A stretch of 64,000 nucleotides of DNA from Streptomyces flaveus (GCF_014647675.1 NZ_BMPQ01000004.1:1-64000), one strand, 5' to 3'; shown: positions 24,889 through 33,488, counted from the first letter of the stretch. Notes: a model not told the origin generated them from the letters alone. Translations and numbers: made by a program.

Positions 24889-26772
24889 ATGTGCATGTCA
24901 AAGATGACGGACATGTTCCGATTGCGTATGCCTGTGCTCGGTGCGTTCCTGCTGCTCACCGGCCTGCTGACCACGGCGGGTGCCCAGCGCGCCACCGCTC
25001 TCCCCGGCGACCTCTGGTTCGACGGACCCGCCGCGGCCACCCTCACGGTCAAGAACGGCCAGTTCACCGACGGCCTCGGCCGCGAGGTGGTGCTCCGCGG
25101 CTACAACGTCTCCGGCGAGACGAAACTGGCGGAGAACAACGGCCTGCCCTTCGCCTCGGTCGCCGACGCCAAGAAGTCCGCGACCGCGCTCCGGGCACTG
25201 GGCGGCGGCAACTCGGTCCGCTTCCTGCTCTCCTGGGCGTACGCGGAGCCGGTGCGCGGCCAGGCGGACACCAAGTACCTCGCCGCCGCGACCGACCAGA
25301 TGCGCGCCTTCCTCGACGCCGGAATCCGCGTGTACCCGGACTTCCACCAGGACCTCTACTCGCGCCACCTCTTCGACCCGGACAGCTGGTACACCGGCGA
25401 CGGCGCCCCCAAGTGGGCCGTGGACGCGGGCAATTACCCGGACGAGTACTGCGGGATCTGTCCCTTCTGGGGTCAGAACATCACTCAGAACGCGGCCGTG
25501 ACGCAGGCGACCCACGACTTCTGGCACAACAAGCACGGCCTCCAGGAGGCCTTCCTCACCACCGCCCAGAAGACCATGGCGTACGTCGAACAGAACCTGA
25601 CCGACGCCCAGTTCGCGGGCGTCATCGGCTTCGACCCGTACAACGAACCGCACCCGGGCACGCTGGACTCCGGGCAGACCAGCCGGACGTGGGAGAAGGA
25701 CGTGCTGTGGCCGTTCTACGAGAAGTTCCGCGCCCGGATGGACGCGGCCGGCTGGCAGGACAAGCCCGCCTTCGTGGAGCCGAACCTCTTCTGGAACGCC
25801 AACCTCGACTTCCAGAAGCAGGAGGGCGGTCTCCTCGACGCGGGCAAGATCGGCCCGGACTACGTCTTCAACACGCACTTCTACGATCAGAAGGCGATCT
25901 CGGGCATCTTCATGCCGGGCAAGGCGGGCGACGGTCAGTACTCCACCGACTTCGGGGTGGTGCGTGACCGTGCCGCCGCGGCCGGCACGGCGGGGATCAT
26001 CAGCGAGTTCGGCCATCCGCTGGCGGGCGGCGTGTCCGACAAGGCCCCGACCGTCCTCAAGGGGATGTACCAGGCCCTCGACTCCCGTCTGCCGGGCGCC
26101 AGTTGGTGGTCCAAGCCCACCGACTCCGGGCCGGTCCTCTCGGGTTCGCAGTGGCAGTGGGACATCTACAACGGCCGCCACAAGGAGCTGATGAACGGCA
26201 ACCCCGACAAGGTGCTCACCCACGGCGACGCCTGGAACGACGAGGACCTGTCCGCCGTACGCCTCGACGACTCCGGAAAGGCCGTACTGCGCCAGGACGC
26301 CCGGCTCCTCGACCGCGTCTACCCGACCGCCACCGCGGGCAGCACCGTCGCGTTCACCTACGAGGACCGCTCCCGCGACGGCTCCACGACCCTGACCTGG
26401 AACCCGGTGCCGAACTCGCTCCCGCGCGTGAAGGAGCTCGTGGGCTCGGGCCAGTACGCCCTCCACATGTGGCGCTCCGACGGCAGCTCGGCCCCCACCG
26501 AACTGCACCTGCCCGCGTCCTTCCCGACCTCGTCCACCACGGTGGTCTCGGACCTCGGTACGACGACGGCTCCGCCCTCGTACACGAAGACCACCCCGAT
26601 CGCGGTCGCGGACGAGCCGGGCGGCACGGGCAGCCGTCGACTGCTCCTGACCGCACCCGGCTCGGGCACGCACTACGCCCTGGTCACCAATGGCGCGAAG
26701 GCTCCGTCCGCGGAGCTGCTGAGCGCCGCGCGGACGGAGCTGGCCAACTGGGCTGCTGCGAAGGCCGGTTAA
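24889..26772 (+). CDS. Secreted GH5 family glycoside hydrolase (endoglycosylceramidase-like)
   Basis: A 627-residue secreted glycosidase. Several in-frame ATGs (24889, 24895, 24904, 24913) compete without a strong Shine-Dalgarno, so the start is uncertain by a few codons. The signal peptide ends around residues 35-40 (LLTGLLTTAGAQRATALP). The GH5 barrel shows the acid/base E253 in GFDPYNEPHPG and nucleophile E373 in GIISEFGHP, spaced as in the family, plus the early LRGYNVSGETK and RFLLSWAYAEP strands. A C-terminal beta-sandwich (about 460-600) follows. Relatives cleave the oligosaccharide from glycosphingolipids; that substrate is inferred. Two TTACT-type palindromes upstream suggest TetR control. 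Confidence 0.85.
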   Translation: MCMSKMTDMFRLRMPVLGAFLLLTGLLTTAGAQRATALPGDLWFDGPAAATLTVKNGQFTDGLGREVVLRGYNVSGETKLAENNGLPFASVADAKKSATALRALGGGNSVRFLLSWAYAEPVRGQADTKYLAAATDQMRAFLDAGIRVYPDFHQDLYSRHLFDPDSWYTGDGAPKWAVDAGNYPDEYCGICPFWGQNITQNAAVTQATHDFWHNKHGLQEAFLTTAQKTMAYVEQNLTDAQFAGVIGFDPYNEPHPGTLDSGQTSRTWEKDVLWPFYEKFRARMDAAGWQDKPAFVEPNLFWNANLDFQKQEGGLLDAGKIGPDYVFNTHFYDQKAISGIFMPGKAGDGQYSTDFGVVRDRAAAAGTAGIISEFGHPLAGGVSDKAPTVLKGMYQALDSRLPGASWWSKPTDSGPVLSGSQWQWDIYNGRHKELMNGNPDKVLTHGDAWNDEDLSAVRLDDSGKAVLRQDARLLDRVYPTATAGSTVAFTYEDRSRDGSTTLTWNPVPNSLPRVKELVGSGQYALHMWRSDGSSAPTELHLPASFPTSSTTVVSDLGTTTAPPSYTKTTPIAVADEPGGTGSRRLLLTAPGSGTHYALVTNGAKAPSAELLSAARTELANWAAAKAG

Positions 26773-26834
26773 ACGGATTTGCCGAGGTGCGGTGCGCCCC
26801 CGCGCCCCTGAAGGAGGCCGCAGGCCTTCCTTCA

Positions 26835-26911
26835 GGGGCGCGGGGCTGTATCAAATGTGCGGCTCCGCCGCGTGGGCGCGACCAGCCCCCACCGGCCCGC
26901 AGCCGAATCAC
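26835..26911 (+). repeat. Interspersed repeat family A, copy 2
   Basis: A 77-bp copy of the unit at 16918-16993, in the same orientation, with the GCGGCTCCGCCGC palindrome. It sits between the convergent ends of the GH5 and beta-propeller genes and may help terminate both transcripts. Confidence 0.8.
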
Positions 26912-26929
26912 GAACCCCGCGCGGAGCGC

Positions 26930-28201
26930 TTACGCGGACGGGCCCGCCCAGTCCGCCGGCACCTTCGCCAGGCGTACGCGCTGAGGGTGGTCGCCGACCT
27001 CCACCGACGCCGTCTTCTGCCCCGTGGCGAAGTCGATGGCGGTGACCCGGTCGGAGCCGCTCTCGGAGATGACGCAGGACTTGCCGTCACCGCTGACGGT
27101 GGCCCAGTAGGGCTTCGAGGCGGTGACGAGCGGGCCCTCCTGGAGGGTGGAGCGGTTGACGACGGTCGCGTAGTCGTCCATCGTCCCGGCGATGCACAGC
27201 TTGTCGCCCTTGGGGCTCATCGACATGCCGTGGTGGCGCGAGTCGTTGACCCAGGTCGTACGGTCCTCGCTGGTCGCCGGGTTCTTGGGCAGCGTCTTCA
27301 CCCGGGTGATCTTGTCGGTGGCGACGTCGTACTCGGCGAAGCCGTTGAAGAACGAGACCTGGAAGTAGAGCTTCGACTCGTCCGGGGTGAAGGCGACGGG
27401 ACGTACGGCGTCGGACAGGTCCTTGCGGCCGAAGGTGTCGAGCCGCTCGCGCATGTCGATGACCTTGACCTGCTCGTACGTGTTCGCATCGACGACCGTG
27501 ATCTTGCGGTCGCCCTTCGTCCAGTCCAGCCACGAGTCGTCGAGGCCGGTGTTCACGTCCCCGATCGACATGTTCCACAAGTACTTGCCGTCCGCGGAGA
27601 AGACGTTCTCGTGCGGCTTGTCGCCGGTCTTGAACGAGCCGAGCTGCTTGCCGGTGGCGATGTCGAGGACGTGCACGGTGTTGGAGATCGAGGCCGACAC
27701 GGCGACGCGCTTGCCGTCGGGGGAGACCGCCATGTGGTCGGAGCGGTAACCGGACACGGGGAAGCGCCAGTTGATCTTCCCGGTGGCGAGGTCGATCGAG
27801 ACGACATCGGCGAAGCTGGGCCGCGAGACCACCATGGCCGAGCCGTCCGGCGTGGAGTACATGTCGTCGACGTACTGGTCGTGGCCCTCGCCGACGCCGT
27901 TGCGGATGGCGGTGAAGTAGATCCACTTGATCGGGTCGGCGTTGATCTCCGCGAGCCGCTCCTCCTTGTCCGGAATGACGTTGATCCGGCCGATCTTCGC
28001 GAGGTCGCCGCCGGACTTGATGACGTCGGCGGTGCCGTCCCAGTTGTTGCCGACGAACATCACCTCGCGCAGGTCGGTGGCGGCTTTCCTGGTGTTGTCG
28101 GAGGCGTCCTGAGTGTCGGCCGTGGCCGCCGCCGACCCGGCGACGGTCAGGGCGAGGGCGGCTGCGAGGGAGCCGACGTGCCGGGCTTTGAAGGCGGTCA
28201 T
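26930..28201 (-). CDS. Secreted YncE-like beta-propeller repeat protein
   Basis: A 423-residue secreted protein. The ATG at 28201 has AGGAG five bases upstream and starts a signal peptide (MTAFKARHVGSLAAALALTV) cleaved near SAAATADT. The rest consists of repeated blades of YncE/YVTN type, for example MAVSPDGKRVAVSASISNTV followed by HVLDIATGKQLG, then FSADGKYLWNMSIG, FTPDESKLYFQVS and MSPKGDKLCIAG. No catalytic residues are recognised; such propellers are usually binding or scaffold proteins outside the cell. The gene is divergent from tetR and converges on the GH5 gene. A TTACT-N4-AGTAA palindrome lies 75 bp upstream of its start. Confidence 0.82.
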   Translation of the reverse strand: MTAFKARHVGSLAAALALTVAGSAAATADTQDASDNTRKAATDLREVMFVGNNWDGTADVIKSGGDLAKIGRINVIPDKEERLAEINADPIKWIYFTAIRNGVGEGHDQYVDDMYSTPDGSAMVVSRPSFADVVSIDLATGKINWRFPVSGYRSDHMAVSPDGKRVAVSASISNTVHVLDIATGKQLGSFKTGDKPHENVFSADGKYLWNMSIGDVNTGLDDSWLDWTKGDRKITVVDANTYEQVKVIDMRERLDTFGRKDLSDAVRPVAFTPDESKLYFQVSFFNGFAEYDVATDKITRVKTLPKNPATSEDRTTWVNDSRHHGMSMSPKGDKLCIAGTMDDYATVVNRSTLQEGPLVTASKPYWATVSGDGKSCVISESGSDRVTAIDFATGQKTASVEVGDHPQRVRLAKVPADWAGPSA

Positions 28202-28275
28202 GACTACTCCTGATTGTTTGGCGCATGACAAGGGGTACGGGAGGGGAATCTGAAGACGCGGGCGTTCAGAGTTAC

Positions 28276-28289
28276 TTACTGGAAAGTAA
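28276..28289. promoter_or_regulatory. TetR-type operator candidate, site 3 (propeller/tetR divergent region)
   Basis: TTACTGGAAAGTAA has perfect five-base arms. It lies between the divergent beta-propeller and TetR genes and shares its arms and the preceding AC with the site at 24816. Autoregulation of the TetR gene plus control of the propeller gene is the simplest reading. Confidence 0.7.
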
Positions 28290-28334
28290 GGAGTCGAAGC
28301 CGCTCTACACAAGACGTCGAAGGCGACAAAATTG

Positions 28335-28348
28335 GTCACCTGAGTGAC
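28335..28348. promoter_or_regulatory. Second palindrome just upstream of tetR start
   Basis: GTCACCTGAGTGAC has five-base inverted arms with a four-base spacer, flanked by TTG and AA. It lies 23 bp before the chosen tetR start and may bind a different regulator. It overlaps the alternative GTG start at 28344. Confidence 0.4.
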
Positions 28349-28370
28349 AACTGAGATCTGGGAGGCCCCA

Positions 28371-29033
28371 GTGGCGGGCAAGCTCAAAGCGCCGACCGGC
28401 CGCTATGGCGGCAAATCCGCTCAGGAGCGGCAGGCCGAGCGACGCCGACGGTTTCTGGACGCCGGGTTACAGCTCTTCGGCGACAGCCCCGGCTACCGCG
28501 CCACGACCGTCGCAGCCCTGAGCGAGGCCGCCGGGCTGTCGACCCGTCAGTTCTACGAGGAGTTCCGCAACCTGGAGGACGTACTGGCCGCCCTCCACCT
28601 CCAGGTCAACGACTGGGCCGAGGAAGCCGCCCTGTCCGCACTCGCCGAGGCGGACGGCCGGCCCGTCGATGAGCGCACCACCGCGGCCTTCCGCGCCTAC
28701 GCCGCCAATGTCACCGGCGATCCGCGGCGCCTGCGTATCGCCTTCGTCGAGATCATCGGCGTCAGCCCCCGCCTGGAACGCCAGCGGCTGGCCCGCCGCT
28801 CCCGCTGGATCGACTTCATCTGCGGCGAGGCCGATGCCGCCGCCGATCGCGGCGAGGCGGCTCCCCGCGACTACCGCGTCGCCGCCGCGGCCTTCATCGG
28901 CAGCGTCAACGGACTGCTGCACGACTGGAGTTCGGGCTGGGTGGACGCGACGCTCGACGAGGTCGTCGACGAACTCGTGCAGCTGCTTCTGGGAGTTCTG
29001 CGGCCGGTGTGGTGGCGGGTGGAGAGAACGTAA
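28371..29033 (+). CDS. TetR/AcrR family transcriptional regulator
   Basis: A 220-residue regulator. The GTG at 28371 has GGGAGG five bases upstream and is preferred over a GTG at 28344 without one. The N-terminal TetR HTH is clear: RFLDAGLQLFGDSPGYRATT, then VAALSEAAGLSTRQFYEEF, then NLEDVLAALH. The rest is the variable helical ligand and dimer domain. It is divergent from the propeller gene and most likely represses it, the GH5 gene and itself through the TTACT-N4-AGTAA sites. The ligand is unknown; a lipid or sugar released by the GH5 enzyme would be logical but is inference. Confidence 0.88.
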   Translation: MAGKLKAPTGRYGGKSAQERQAERRRRFLDAGLQLFGDSPGYRATTVAALSEAAGLSTRQFYEEFRNLEDVLAALHLQVNDWAEEAALSALAEADGRPVDERTTAAFRAYAANVTGDPRRLRIAFVEIIGVSPRLERQRLARRSRWIDFICGEADAAADRGEAAPRDYRVAAAAFIGSVNGLLHDWSSGWVDATLDEVVDELVQLLLGVLRPVWWRVERT

Positions 29034-29079
29034 GTCCCGCTCCGGGGGCGGATGTCGCCCTGTCCTGGCGAGCGGAGAC

Positions 29080-29110
29080 GGCCCGGGTCGGACGGGAGGT
29101 GACCCGGGCC
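29080..29110. terminator. Hairpin terminator between convergent tetR and SnoaL-like genes
   Basis: A perfect 10-bp stem, GGCCCGGGTC / GACCCGGGCC, with an 11-base loop, lies between two convergent stop codons. It is likely bidirectional. Confidence 0.75.
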
Positions 29111-29126
29111 TCGGGTACGTCGCTTC

Positions 29127-29498
29127 CTAACCCTCGTCGTCCCATTCCTGGAGCAGCGTCTGGTCGACGATCTTGCCGTTCCGCAGCTCCACCATCGAGC
29201 TGGCGAGGACCTTGACGCCGTCGGGGTACTGGCACGACTCCGTGTACGCGAGGTGGTCGCCCTGGACGACGCACTGTTCCACCTTGTGGGTCATGTCGCG
29301 GCTGTAGACGTCGTTGAGCATCTCGCTGATCTGGTCGCGGCCGTGCATGACCTTCGGGTGGCTGGGCTGGGTGTTGCGGTCGACGACGCGGAGCTCGGCG
29401 TTGTCGTCGTACAGCGCGAGGAGTGCCTCCGCGTTCTGGCCTTCGATGGCCCGGCGCAGAGTTTCGGTGTCGAAGCCGGGGGCTGCGGCTGTGCCCAT
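29127..29498 (-). CDS. SnoaL/NTF2-like fold protein
   Basis: A 123-residue protein with AGGAGG eight bases before its ATG. The pattern fits the NTF2-like cone: an opening helix (LRRAIEGQNAEALLALYDDN), AELRVVDR, HGRDQISEMLNDVYSRDM, then strands (HKVEQCVVQGDHLAYTESCQ, SSMVELRNGKIVDQTLLQEW). The family includes polyketide cyclases, ketosteroid isomerases and many small-ligand binders, and no catalytic pair can be fixed here. It appears to be a single-gene unit, convergent with tetR. Confidence 0.75.
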   Translation of the reverse strand: MGTAAAPGFDTETLRRAIEGQNAEALLALYDDNAELRVVDRNTQPSHPKVMHGRDQISEMLNDVYSRDMTHKVEQCVVQGDHLAYTESCQYPDGVKVLASSMVELRNGKIVDQTLLQEWDDEG

Positions 29499-29698
29499 GA
29501 GGAACCTCCTGGTGGACCTTCTTCGAAGGCCGGGCCCGGCGGGGAACGGGCCGCGAACGGCCTCTCCCCTCGAGGCTCCTCCCGCTTCCGGGCCTCAGCA
29601 AGCGCAGCCGTAAGTCTTCCGTCAGCTCTTGATCGGTGTTGTGGGGGCTTCGGTCGGTTTGAATGAGGGCGAGATGTTCTGAGCTTGTGGAAGGCAGG

Positions 29699-30280
29699 GT
29701 GAGGCACGTGCGCAGGGTGTTGAGTAGGCCGGTGATCGCGGGTTTCGTGGTGATGGCCGTCGTGGCGGTCGGCGCGGGGCTGTACTGGTTCCAGCCGTGG
29801 AAGCTGTGGCAGGACGAGACCGTGCAGGAGTCCCTGCCCGCTGCTGCCGCCACACAGGCCCCCTCCGCACCGGACCCCGCGGCCGAACCCTCGAAGGCCG
29901 CCTCCACGCCACCGGAACCGGCCGGACCCCGGACGCTGGCGCGTGGCGACCTGATCAGCCACGAGCACACGACGTCCGGTACGGCGACGGTGCTGCGGCT
30001 GGCCGACGGTTCCCACGTACTGCGGCTGGAGAACCTCGACACCAGCAACGGCCCGGATCTGCGGGTGTGGTTGACCGACGCGCCGGTCAAGGAGGGGAGG
30101 GCCGGCTGGGGTGTCTTCGACGACGGGAAGTACGTCAGCCTCGGCAAGCTCAAGGGGAACAAGGGCGACCAGAACTACGTCCTGCCCGCCGACACCGACC
30201 CGGCCGCGTACACGAGCGTGAGCATCTGGTGCGACCGCTTCAACGTCTCGTTCGGCGCGGCGGAACTGGCCCGTGCGTAG
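29699..30280 (+). CDS. Membrane-anchored DM13 domain protein
   Basis: A 193-residue protein. The GTG at 29699 follows GGAAGGCAGG; a GTG three codons later is an alternative. One N-terminal transmembrane anchor (VIAGFVVMAVVAVGAGLYWF) is followed by an Ala/Pro-rich linker (about 45-85) and a C-terminal DM13 domain: GDLISHEHTTSGTATVLRLA, VLRLENLDTSNGPDLRVWLT, then SVSIWCDRFNVSFGAAEL. DM13 domains are predicted to be extracellular redox or electron-transfer modules with a conserved cysteine, here in WCDRF. Probably monocistronic. Repeat family copies follow directly after its stop codon. Confidence 0.8.
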   Translation: MRHVRRVLSRPVIAGFVVMAVVAVGAGLYWFQPWKLWQDETVQESLPAAAATQAPSAPDPAAEPSKAASTPPEPAGPRTLARGDLISHEHTTSGTATVLRLADGSHVLRLENLDTSNGPDLRVWLTDAPVKEGRAGWGVFDDGKYVSLGKLKGNKGDQNYVLPADTDPAAYTSVSIWCDRFNVSFGAAELARA

Positions 30281-30299
30281 GCGCTCCGCTGGGGGTGCG

Positions 30300-30375
30300 G
30301 TGATTCGGCTGCGGGTCGGTGGGGGCTGGTCGCGCCCACGCGGCGGAGCCGCAAATAGACACAGCCCCGCGCCCC
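30300..30375 (-). repeat. Interspersed repeat family A, copy 3 (inverted)
   Basis: A 76-bp unit, the reverse complement of the copies at 16918 and 26835, keeping the GCGGCGGAGCCGC palindrome. It begins 20 bp after the DM13 stop codon. As with the other copies it lies at a gene's 3' end. Confidence 0.8.
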
Positions 30376-30399
30376 TGAGCGGGCTGGGGTGCGTTCGAA

Positions 30400-30446
30400 G
30401 CTGCGGGTTCGTCGTGGCTGGTCGCGCAGTTCCCCGCGCCCCTGAA
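30400..30446 (+). repeat. Interspersed repeat family B, copy 1
   Basis: A 47-bp unit (GCTGCGGGTTCGTCGTGGCT to CCCCTGAA) identical at 46 of 47 bases to the copy at 46911-46957, with a more diverged inverted copy at 47222-47265. Confidence 0.75.
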
Positions 30447-30512
30447 GAGGCGCGGTACCGCACCGGACTTCGCCAAGGCCGGACTGAATCCACAAGCGGA
30501 CAAACTTATGAC

Positions 30513-30523
30513 TTGTGTCACAA
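30513..30523. promoter_or_regulatory. Short palindrome in promoter of third SpoIIE gene
   Basis: TTGTG-T-CACAA is a perfect 11-bp palindrome located between a possible -35 (TTATGA) and -10 (TAGGGT), about 85 bp upstream of the gene. It could be an operator; the regulator is unknown. Confidence 0.35.
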
Positions 30524-30608
30524 TAGGTCTAGGGTGTAACCACTTGGAGGCTCACCCTGGCGGCGAGCCGAGGAGCGGTGCGCTGCGGGGACGCCTTCAG
30601 GCGAGGAA

Positions 30609-33488
30609 GTGATCCCGTTGTCCGTCGTCTGGGACGACATCGGCGGACTTGTCGATGCCCACGAGCGCTTCATGGCCGGTGTACGGGTCGACTCGGACGT
30701 CCGGAGTCCGGTACTCGACTCCTGGAAGCGGAGCCGGTCCGCGGGGGTGGAGCCGCACCGCCTCGTGGTCCCGTACGCGCCGGGGCTGGCGCTGGACGAA
30801 CGGTTCCTGCGCGCGGCCGACCCGGTGCTGAAGGGTCTGAGCGTGGCGCTCACCCAGGTCAGCATGACGGTCGCCCTTTGTGATGCGCAGGCCCGCATGG
30901 TCCTGCGCCTCGGCGGTGACCGGCGCTTGCGTGAACGCCTCGACGAGGTGAGCTTCGCTCCTGGTTTCGACGCCTCCGAGCAGACCGCGGGCACCAACGG
31001 CGTCGGCACCGCGCTGGCGGAACGGAGCCCCTGCTACGTGATGGGCCGTGAGCACTTCGCCGACTGCCTCCAGCCGTTCGCCTGCGCGGGCGCGCCCGTC
31101 CGGGACCCGCTCAGCGGACGCATCGAGGCCGTCCTCGACATCACCTGCCTGCGCGACAACGGTGACCCCGCCATGGTGCGGCTGGTTCGGGAAGCCGCCC
31201 GCGACATAGAGACACGACTGCTGGAGCAGGCCACGGCACGGGAGCGGGCGCTGCTCGCCGCGTACCGGCGGGCCTCCCACGACACGAGCGGCGCCGGCGG
31301 CTGGCTCGGGCGGCCCGGGCACGCGCCTTCGAGGCACGGGAGCGCGGACGACGGCGGCCACCTCCGCCCGATCGACCTGGCCGTGCTGAGGGAGAGGGCC
31401 GAGGAACTCATCGCCTCGCCGAACCGCACCCTCGACGAGGTGCCCCTGTCCGGCGGGCGGATCGCCACCCTGCTGCGTCGCCAGGTCAGGGGAGCGGCGG
31501 GGGAGACGGGCGTGGTCGTCGAGGCCCGCCTTCTCGGCGGCCCCCGGCTGCGTCATCCCGCACTCGAGGCACAGGCCACGCCGGCCGGCTCGACTCCGGT
31601 GAACGCCCCGGCCGTGCCCGTCGCCTCGGCTTCCCAGGTGTGGCGTCCTGCCGGAACGCCCCTGGTCGGCGTACGTACCGCCGTCCCGCAGACGCCTGTC
31701 ACGGCCGGGCCGGCACCCCACGGCCGGGCCGGAACGGACGGCAACGGCAACGGAGCCGGAGCCGACGGCTGGCCGCTGCTCGTCGGCGAGCCCGGCGTCG
31801 GCCGGCTGGCCGTACTCGCCCGCAGGCGGCTGGAGTTGCTGCACGACGCCGGCGTCCGGATCGGCACCACCCTGGACGTCACCCGCACCGCGGAGGAACT
31901 GGCGGAGGTGACCGTTCCCCGGTTCGCCGACGTCACCGCCGTAGACCTGCCGGAATGCGTACTGCGCGGCGAGGAGCCGGAACCGATCGGCGGGGACAGC
32001 GCGTTGCACCGGATCGCGATGGGCGCCGTTCATGAGGAGTCCCATCTGTACGGCGTCGGCGATGCGGTCCGGTACGTCCCCTCCACGCCGCAGGCGCGCT
32101 GCCTGGAGAGCGGGCAGCCCGTACTCGAACCCGTACTGGCCGAGGCCGACGGCTGGATCGCCCAGGACCCGCCACGGCTCGAACGGGTGCTGGAGGCGGG
32201 CATCCACTCCCTGATCACCGTGCCGCTGCGGGCCCGCGGCGCCACCCTCGGCGTGGTCAGCTTCTACCGCTCCGAGAAGCCCAGCCCCTTCGAGGACGAC
32301 GACCTCTACCTGGCGCAGGAGCTGGTCGGCCGCGCGGCGATCTGTATCGACAACGCCCGCCGCTACACCCGCGAGCACAACACCGCACTCGCCCTGCAGC
32401 GCAGCCTGCTGCCCCGGGGCCGCTCCGAGCAGAACGCCGTCGAGGTCGCCTACCGCTATCTGCCCGCCCAGGCCGGGGTGGGCGGCGACTGGTTCGACGT
32501 CATCCCGCTGTCCGGCGCCCGGGTCGCGCTGGTCGTCGGCGATGTCGTCGGCCACGGCCTGCACGCCGCGGCCACCATGGGCAGGCTGCGTACCGCCGTG
32601 CACAACTTCTGCGCCCTGGACCTGCCGCCCGACGAGCTCCTCACCCATCTCGACGACCTGGTCGGACGGCTCGACCGGGGCGAGGGCTGGGCCGTGGAGA
32701 ATGCCCAGGCGGACGCCGGAATCGTCGGCGCCACCTGCCTGTACGCCGTCTACGATCCGGTCTCCCGGCGCTGCACCCTCACCCGCGCCGGGCACCCGGT
32801 CCCCGCGGTCGTCGGACCCGACGGAGCGGTGGACTTCGTCGATCTGCCCTCGGGGCCGCCGCTCGGTCTCGGTGGGCTGCCCTTCGAGACCGTCGAACTG
32901 GAACTGGCCGAGGGCAGTCAACTGGTGCTGTACACCGACGGCTTGATCGAGGACCGGCACCGGGACATCGACGCCGGACTGAACACGCTCCGCACCGTCC
33001 TGGCCCAGGCCGACCGCGCCCCGGAGGACACCTGCGAGGCGGTCCTCGGCGCCCTGCTCCCGAGCCGGTCGAGCGACGACGTGGCCCTGCTCGTCGCCCG
33101 TACGAAAGCGATGGGGCCCGAGCAGGTCGCCCAGTGGGAGCTGCCCAGCGACCCGGCGGTCGTCTCCCGCTGCCGCGCGGCGGTCACCGACCAGCTGACC
33201 GCCTGGGGCCTCGACGAACTGGCCTTCAGCACCGAACTCATCGCCAGCGAACTGGTCACCAACGCCATCCGGCACGCGACTGGCCCCGTCCAGCTGCGGC
33301 TGCTCCGCGACCGGGCGCTGATCTGCGAGATCTCCGACGGCAGCAGCACCTCGCCCCGGCTGCGCAGAGCCAGGAACGAGGACGAGGGCGGACGCGGCCT
33401 CTTCCTCGTCGCCCAGCTCACCGAGCGATGGGGGACCCGCTACACCACCAACGGAAAGATCATCTGGACCGAACAGCCACTGCCGTGA
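30609..33488 (+). CDS. SpoIIE-type phosphatase with AcoR-like GAF sensor and C-terminal HATPase
   Basis: A 959-residue signalling protein from a GTG with GAGG upstream. The N-terminal third resembles the sensor half of AcoR-type activators (VLDSWKRSRSAGVEPHRLVV; FAPGFDASEQTAGTNGVGTA). A Pro/Ala-rich linker (about 310-390) leads to a GAF domain (about 410-590, ITVPLRARGATLGVVSFYRS), a SpoIIE phosphatase (about 600-835, GGDWFD, VVGDVVGHG, SDDVALLVA) and an RsbW-like HATPase (about 845-955, ELVTNAIRHA, GGRGLFLVAQL). It is the third SpoIIE-type gene in the window and differs by its AcoR-like sensor. It probably acts in partner-switching control of a sigma factor. Confidence 0.88.
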   Translation: MIPLSVVWDDIGGLVDAHERFMAGVRVDSDVRSPVLDSWKRSRSAGVEPHRLVVPYAPGLALDERFLRAADPVLKGLSVALTQVSMTVALCDAQARMVLRLGGDRRLRERLDEVSFAPGFDASEQTAGTNGVGTALAERSPCYVMGREHFADCLQPFACAGAPVRDPLSGRIEAVLDITCLRDNGDPAMVRLVREAARDIETRLLEQATARERALLAAYRRASHDTSGAGGWLGRPGHAPSRHGSADDGGHLRPIDLAVLRERAEELIASPNRTLDEVPLSGGRIATLLRRQVRGAAGETGVVVEARLLGGPRLRHPALEAQATPAGSTPVNAPAVPVASASQVWRPAGTPLVGVRTAVPQTPVTAGPAPHGRAGTDGNGNGAGADGWPLLVGEPGVGRLAVLARRRLELLHDAGVRIGTTLDVTRTAEELAEVTVPRFADVTAVDLPECVLRGEEPEPIGGDSALHRIAMGAVHEESHLYGVGDAVRYVPSTPQARCLESGQPVLEPVLAEADGWIAQDPPRLERVLEAGIHSLITVPLRARGATLGVVSFYRSEKPSPFEDDDLYLAQELVGRAAICIDNARRYTREHNTALALQRSLLPRGRSEQNAVEVAYRYLPAQAGVGGDWFDVIPLSGARVALVVGDVVGHGLHAAATMGRLRTAVHNFCALDLPPDELLTHLDDLVGRLDRGEGWAVENAQADAGIVGATCLYAVYDPVSRRCTLTRAGHPVPAVVGPDGAVDFVDLPSGPPLGLGGLPFETVELELAEGSQLVLYTDGLIEDRHRDIDAGLNTLRTVLAQADRAPEDTCEAVLGALLPSRSSDDVALLVARTKAMGPEQVAQWELPSDPAVVSRCRAAVTDQLTAWGLDELAFSTELIASELVTNAIRHATGPVQLRLLRDRALICEISDGSSTSPRLRRARNEDEGGRGLFLVAQLTERWGTRYTTNGKIIWTEQPLP

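Larger units (their letters stand above)
30281..30608. other. Repeat-rich intergenic region upstream of the third SpoIIE gene
   Basis: It contains one inverted family A repeat, one family B repeat, and an AT-richer promoter-like part at about 30500-30540 (a TTATGA 18 bp before TAGGGT). No ORF with a plausible start is seen. Confidence 0.6.
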
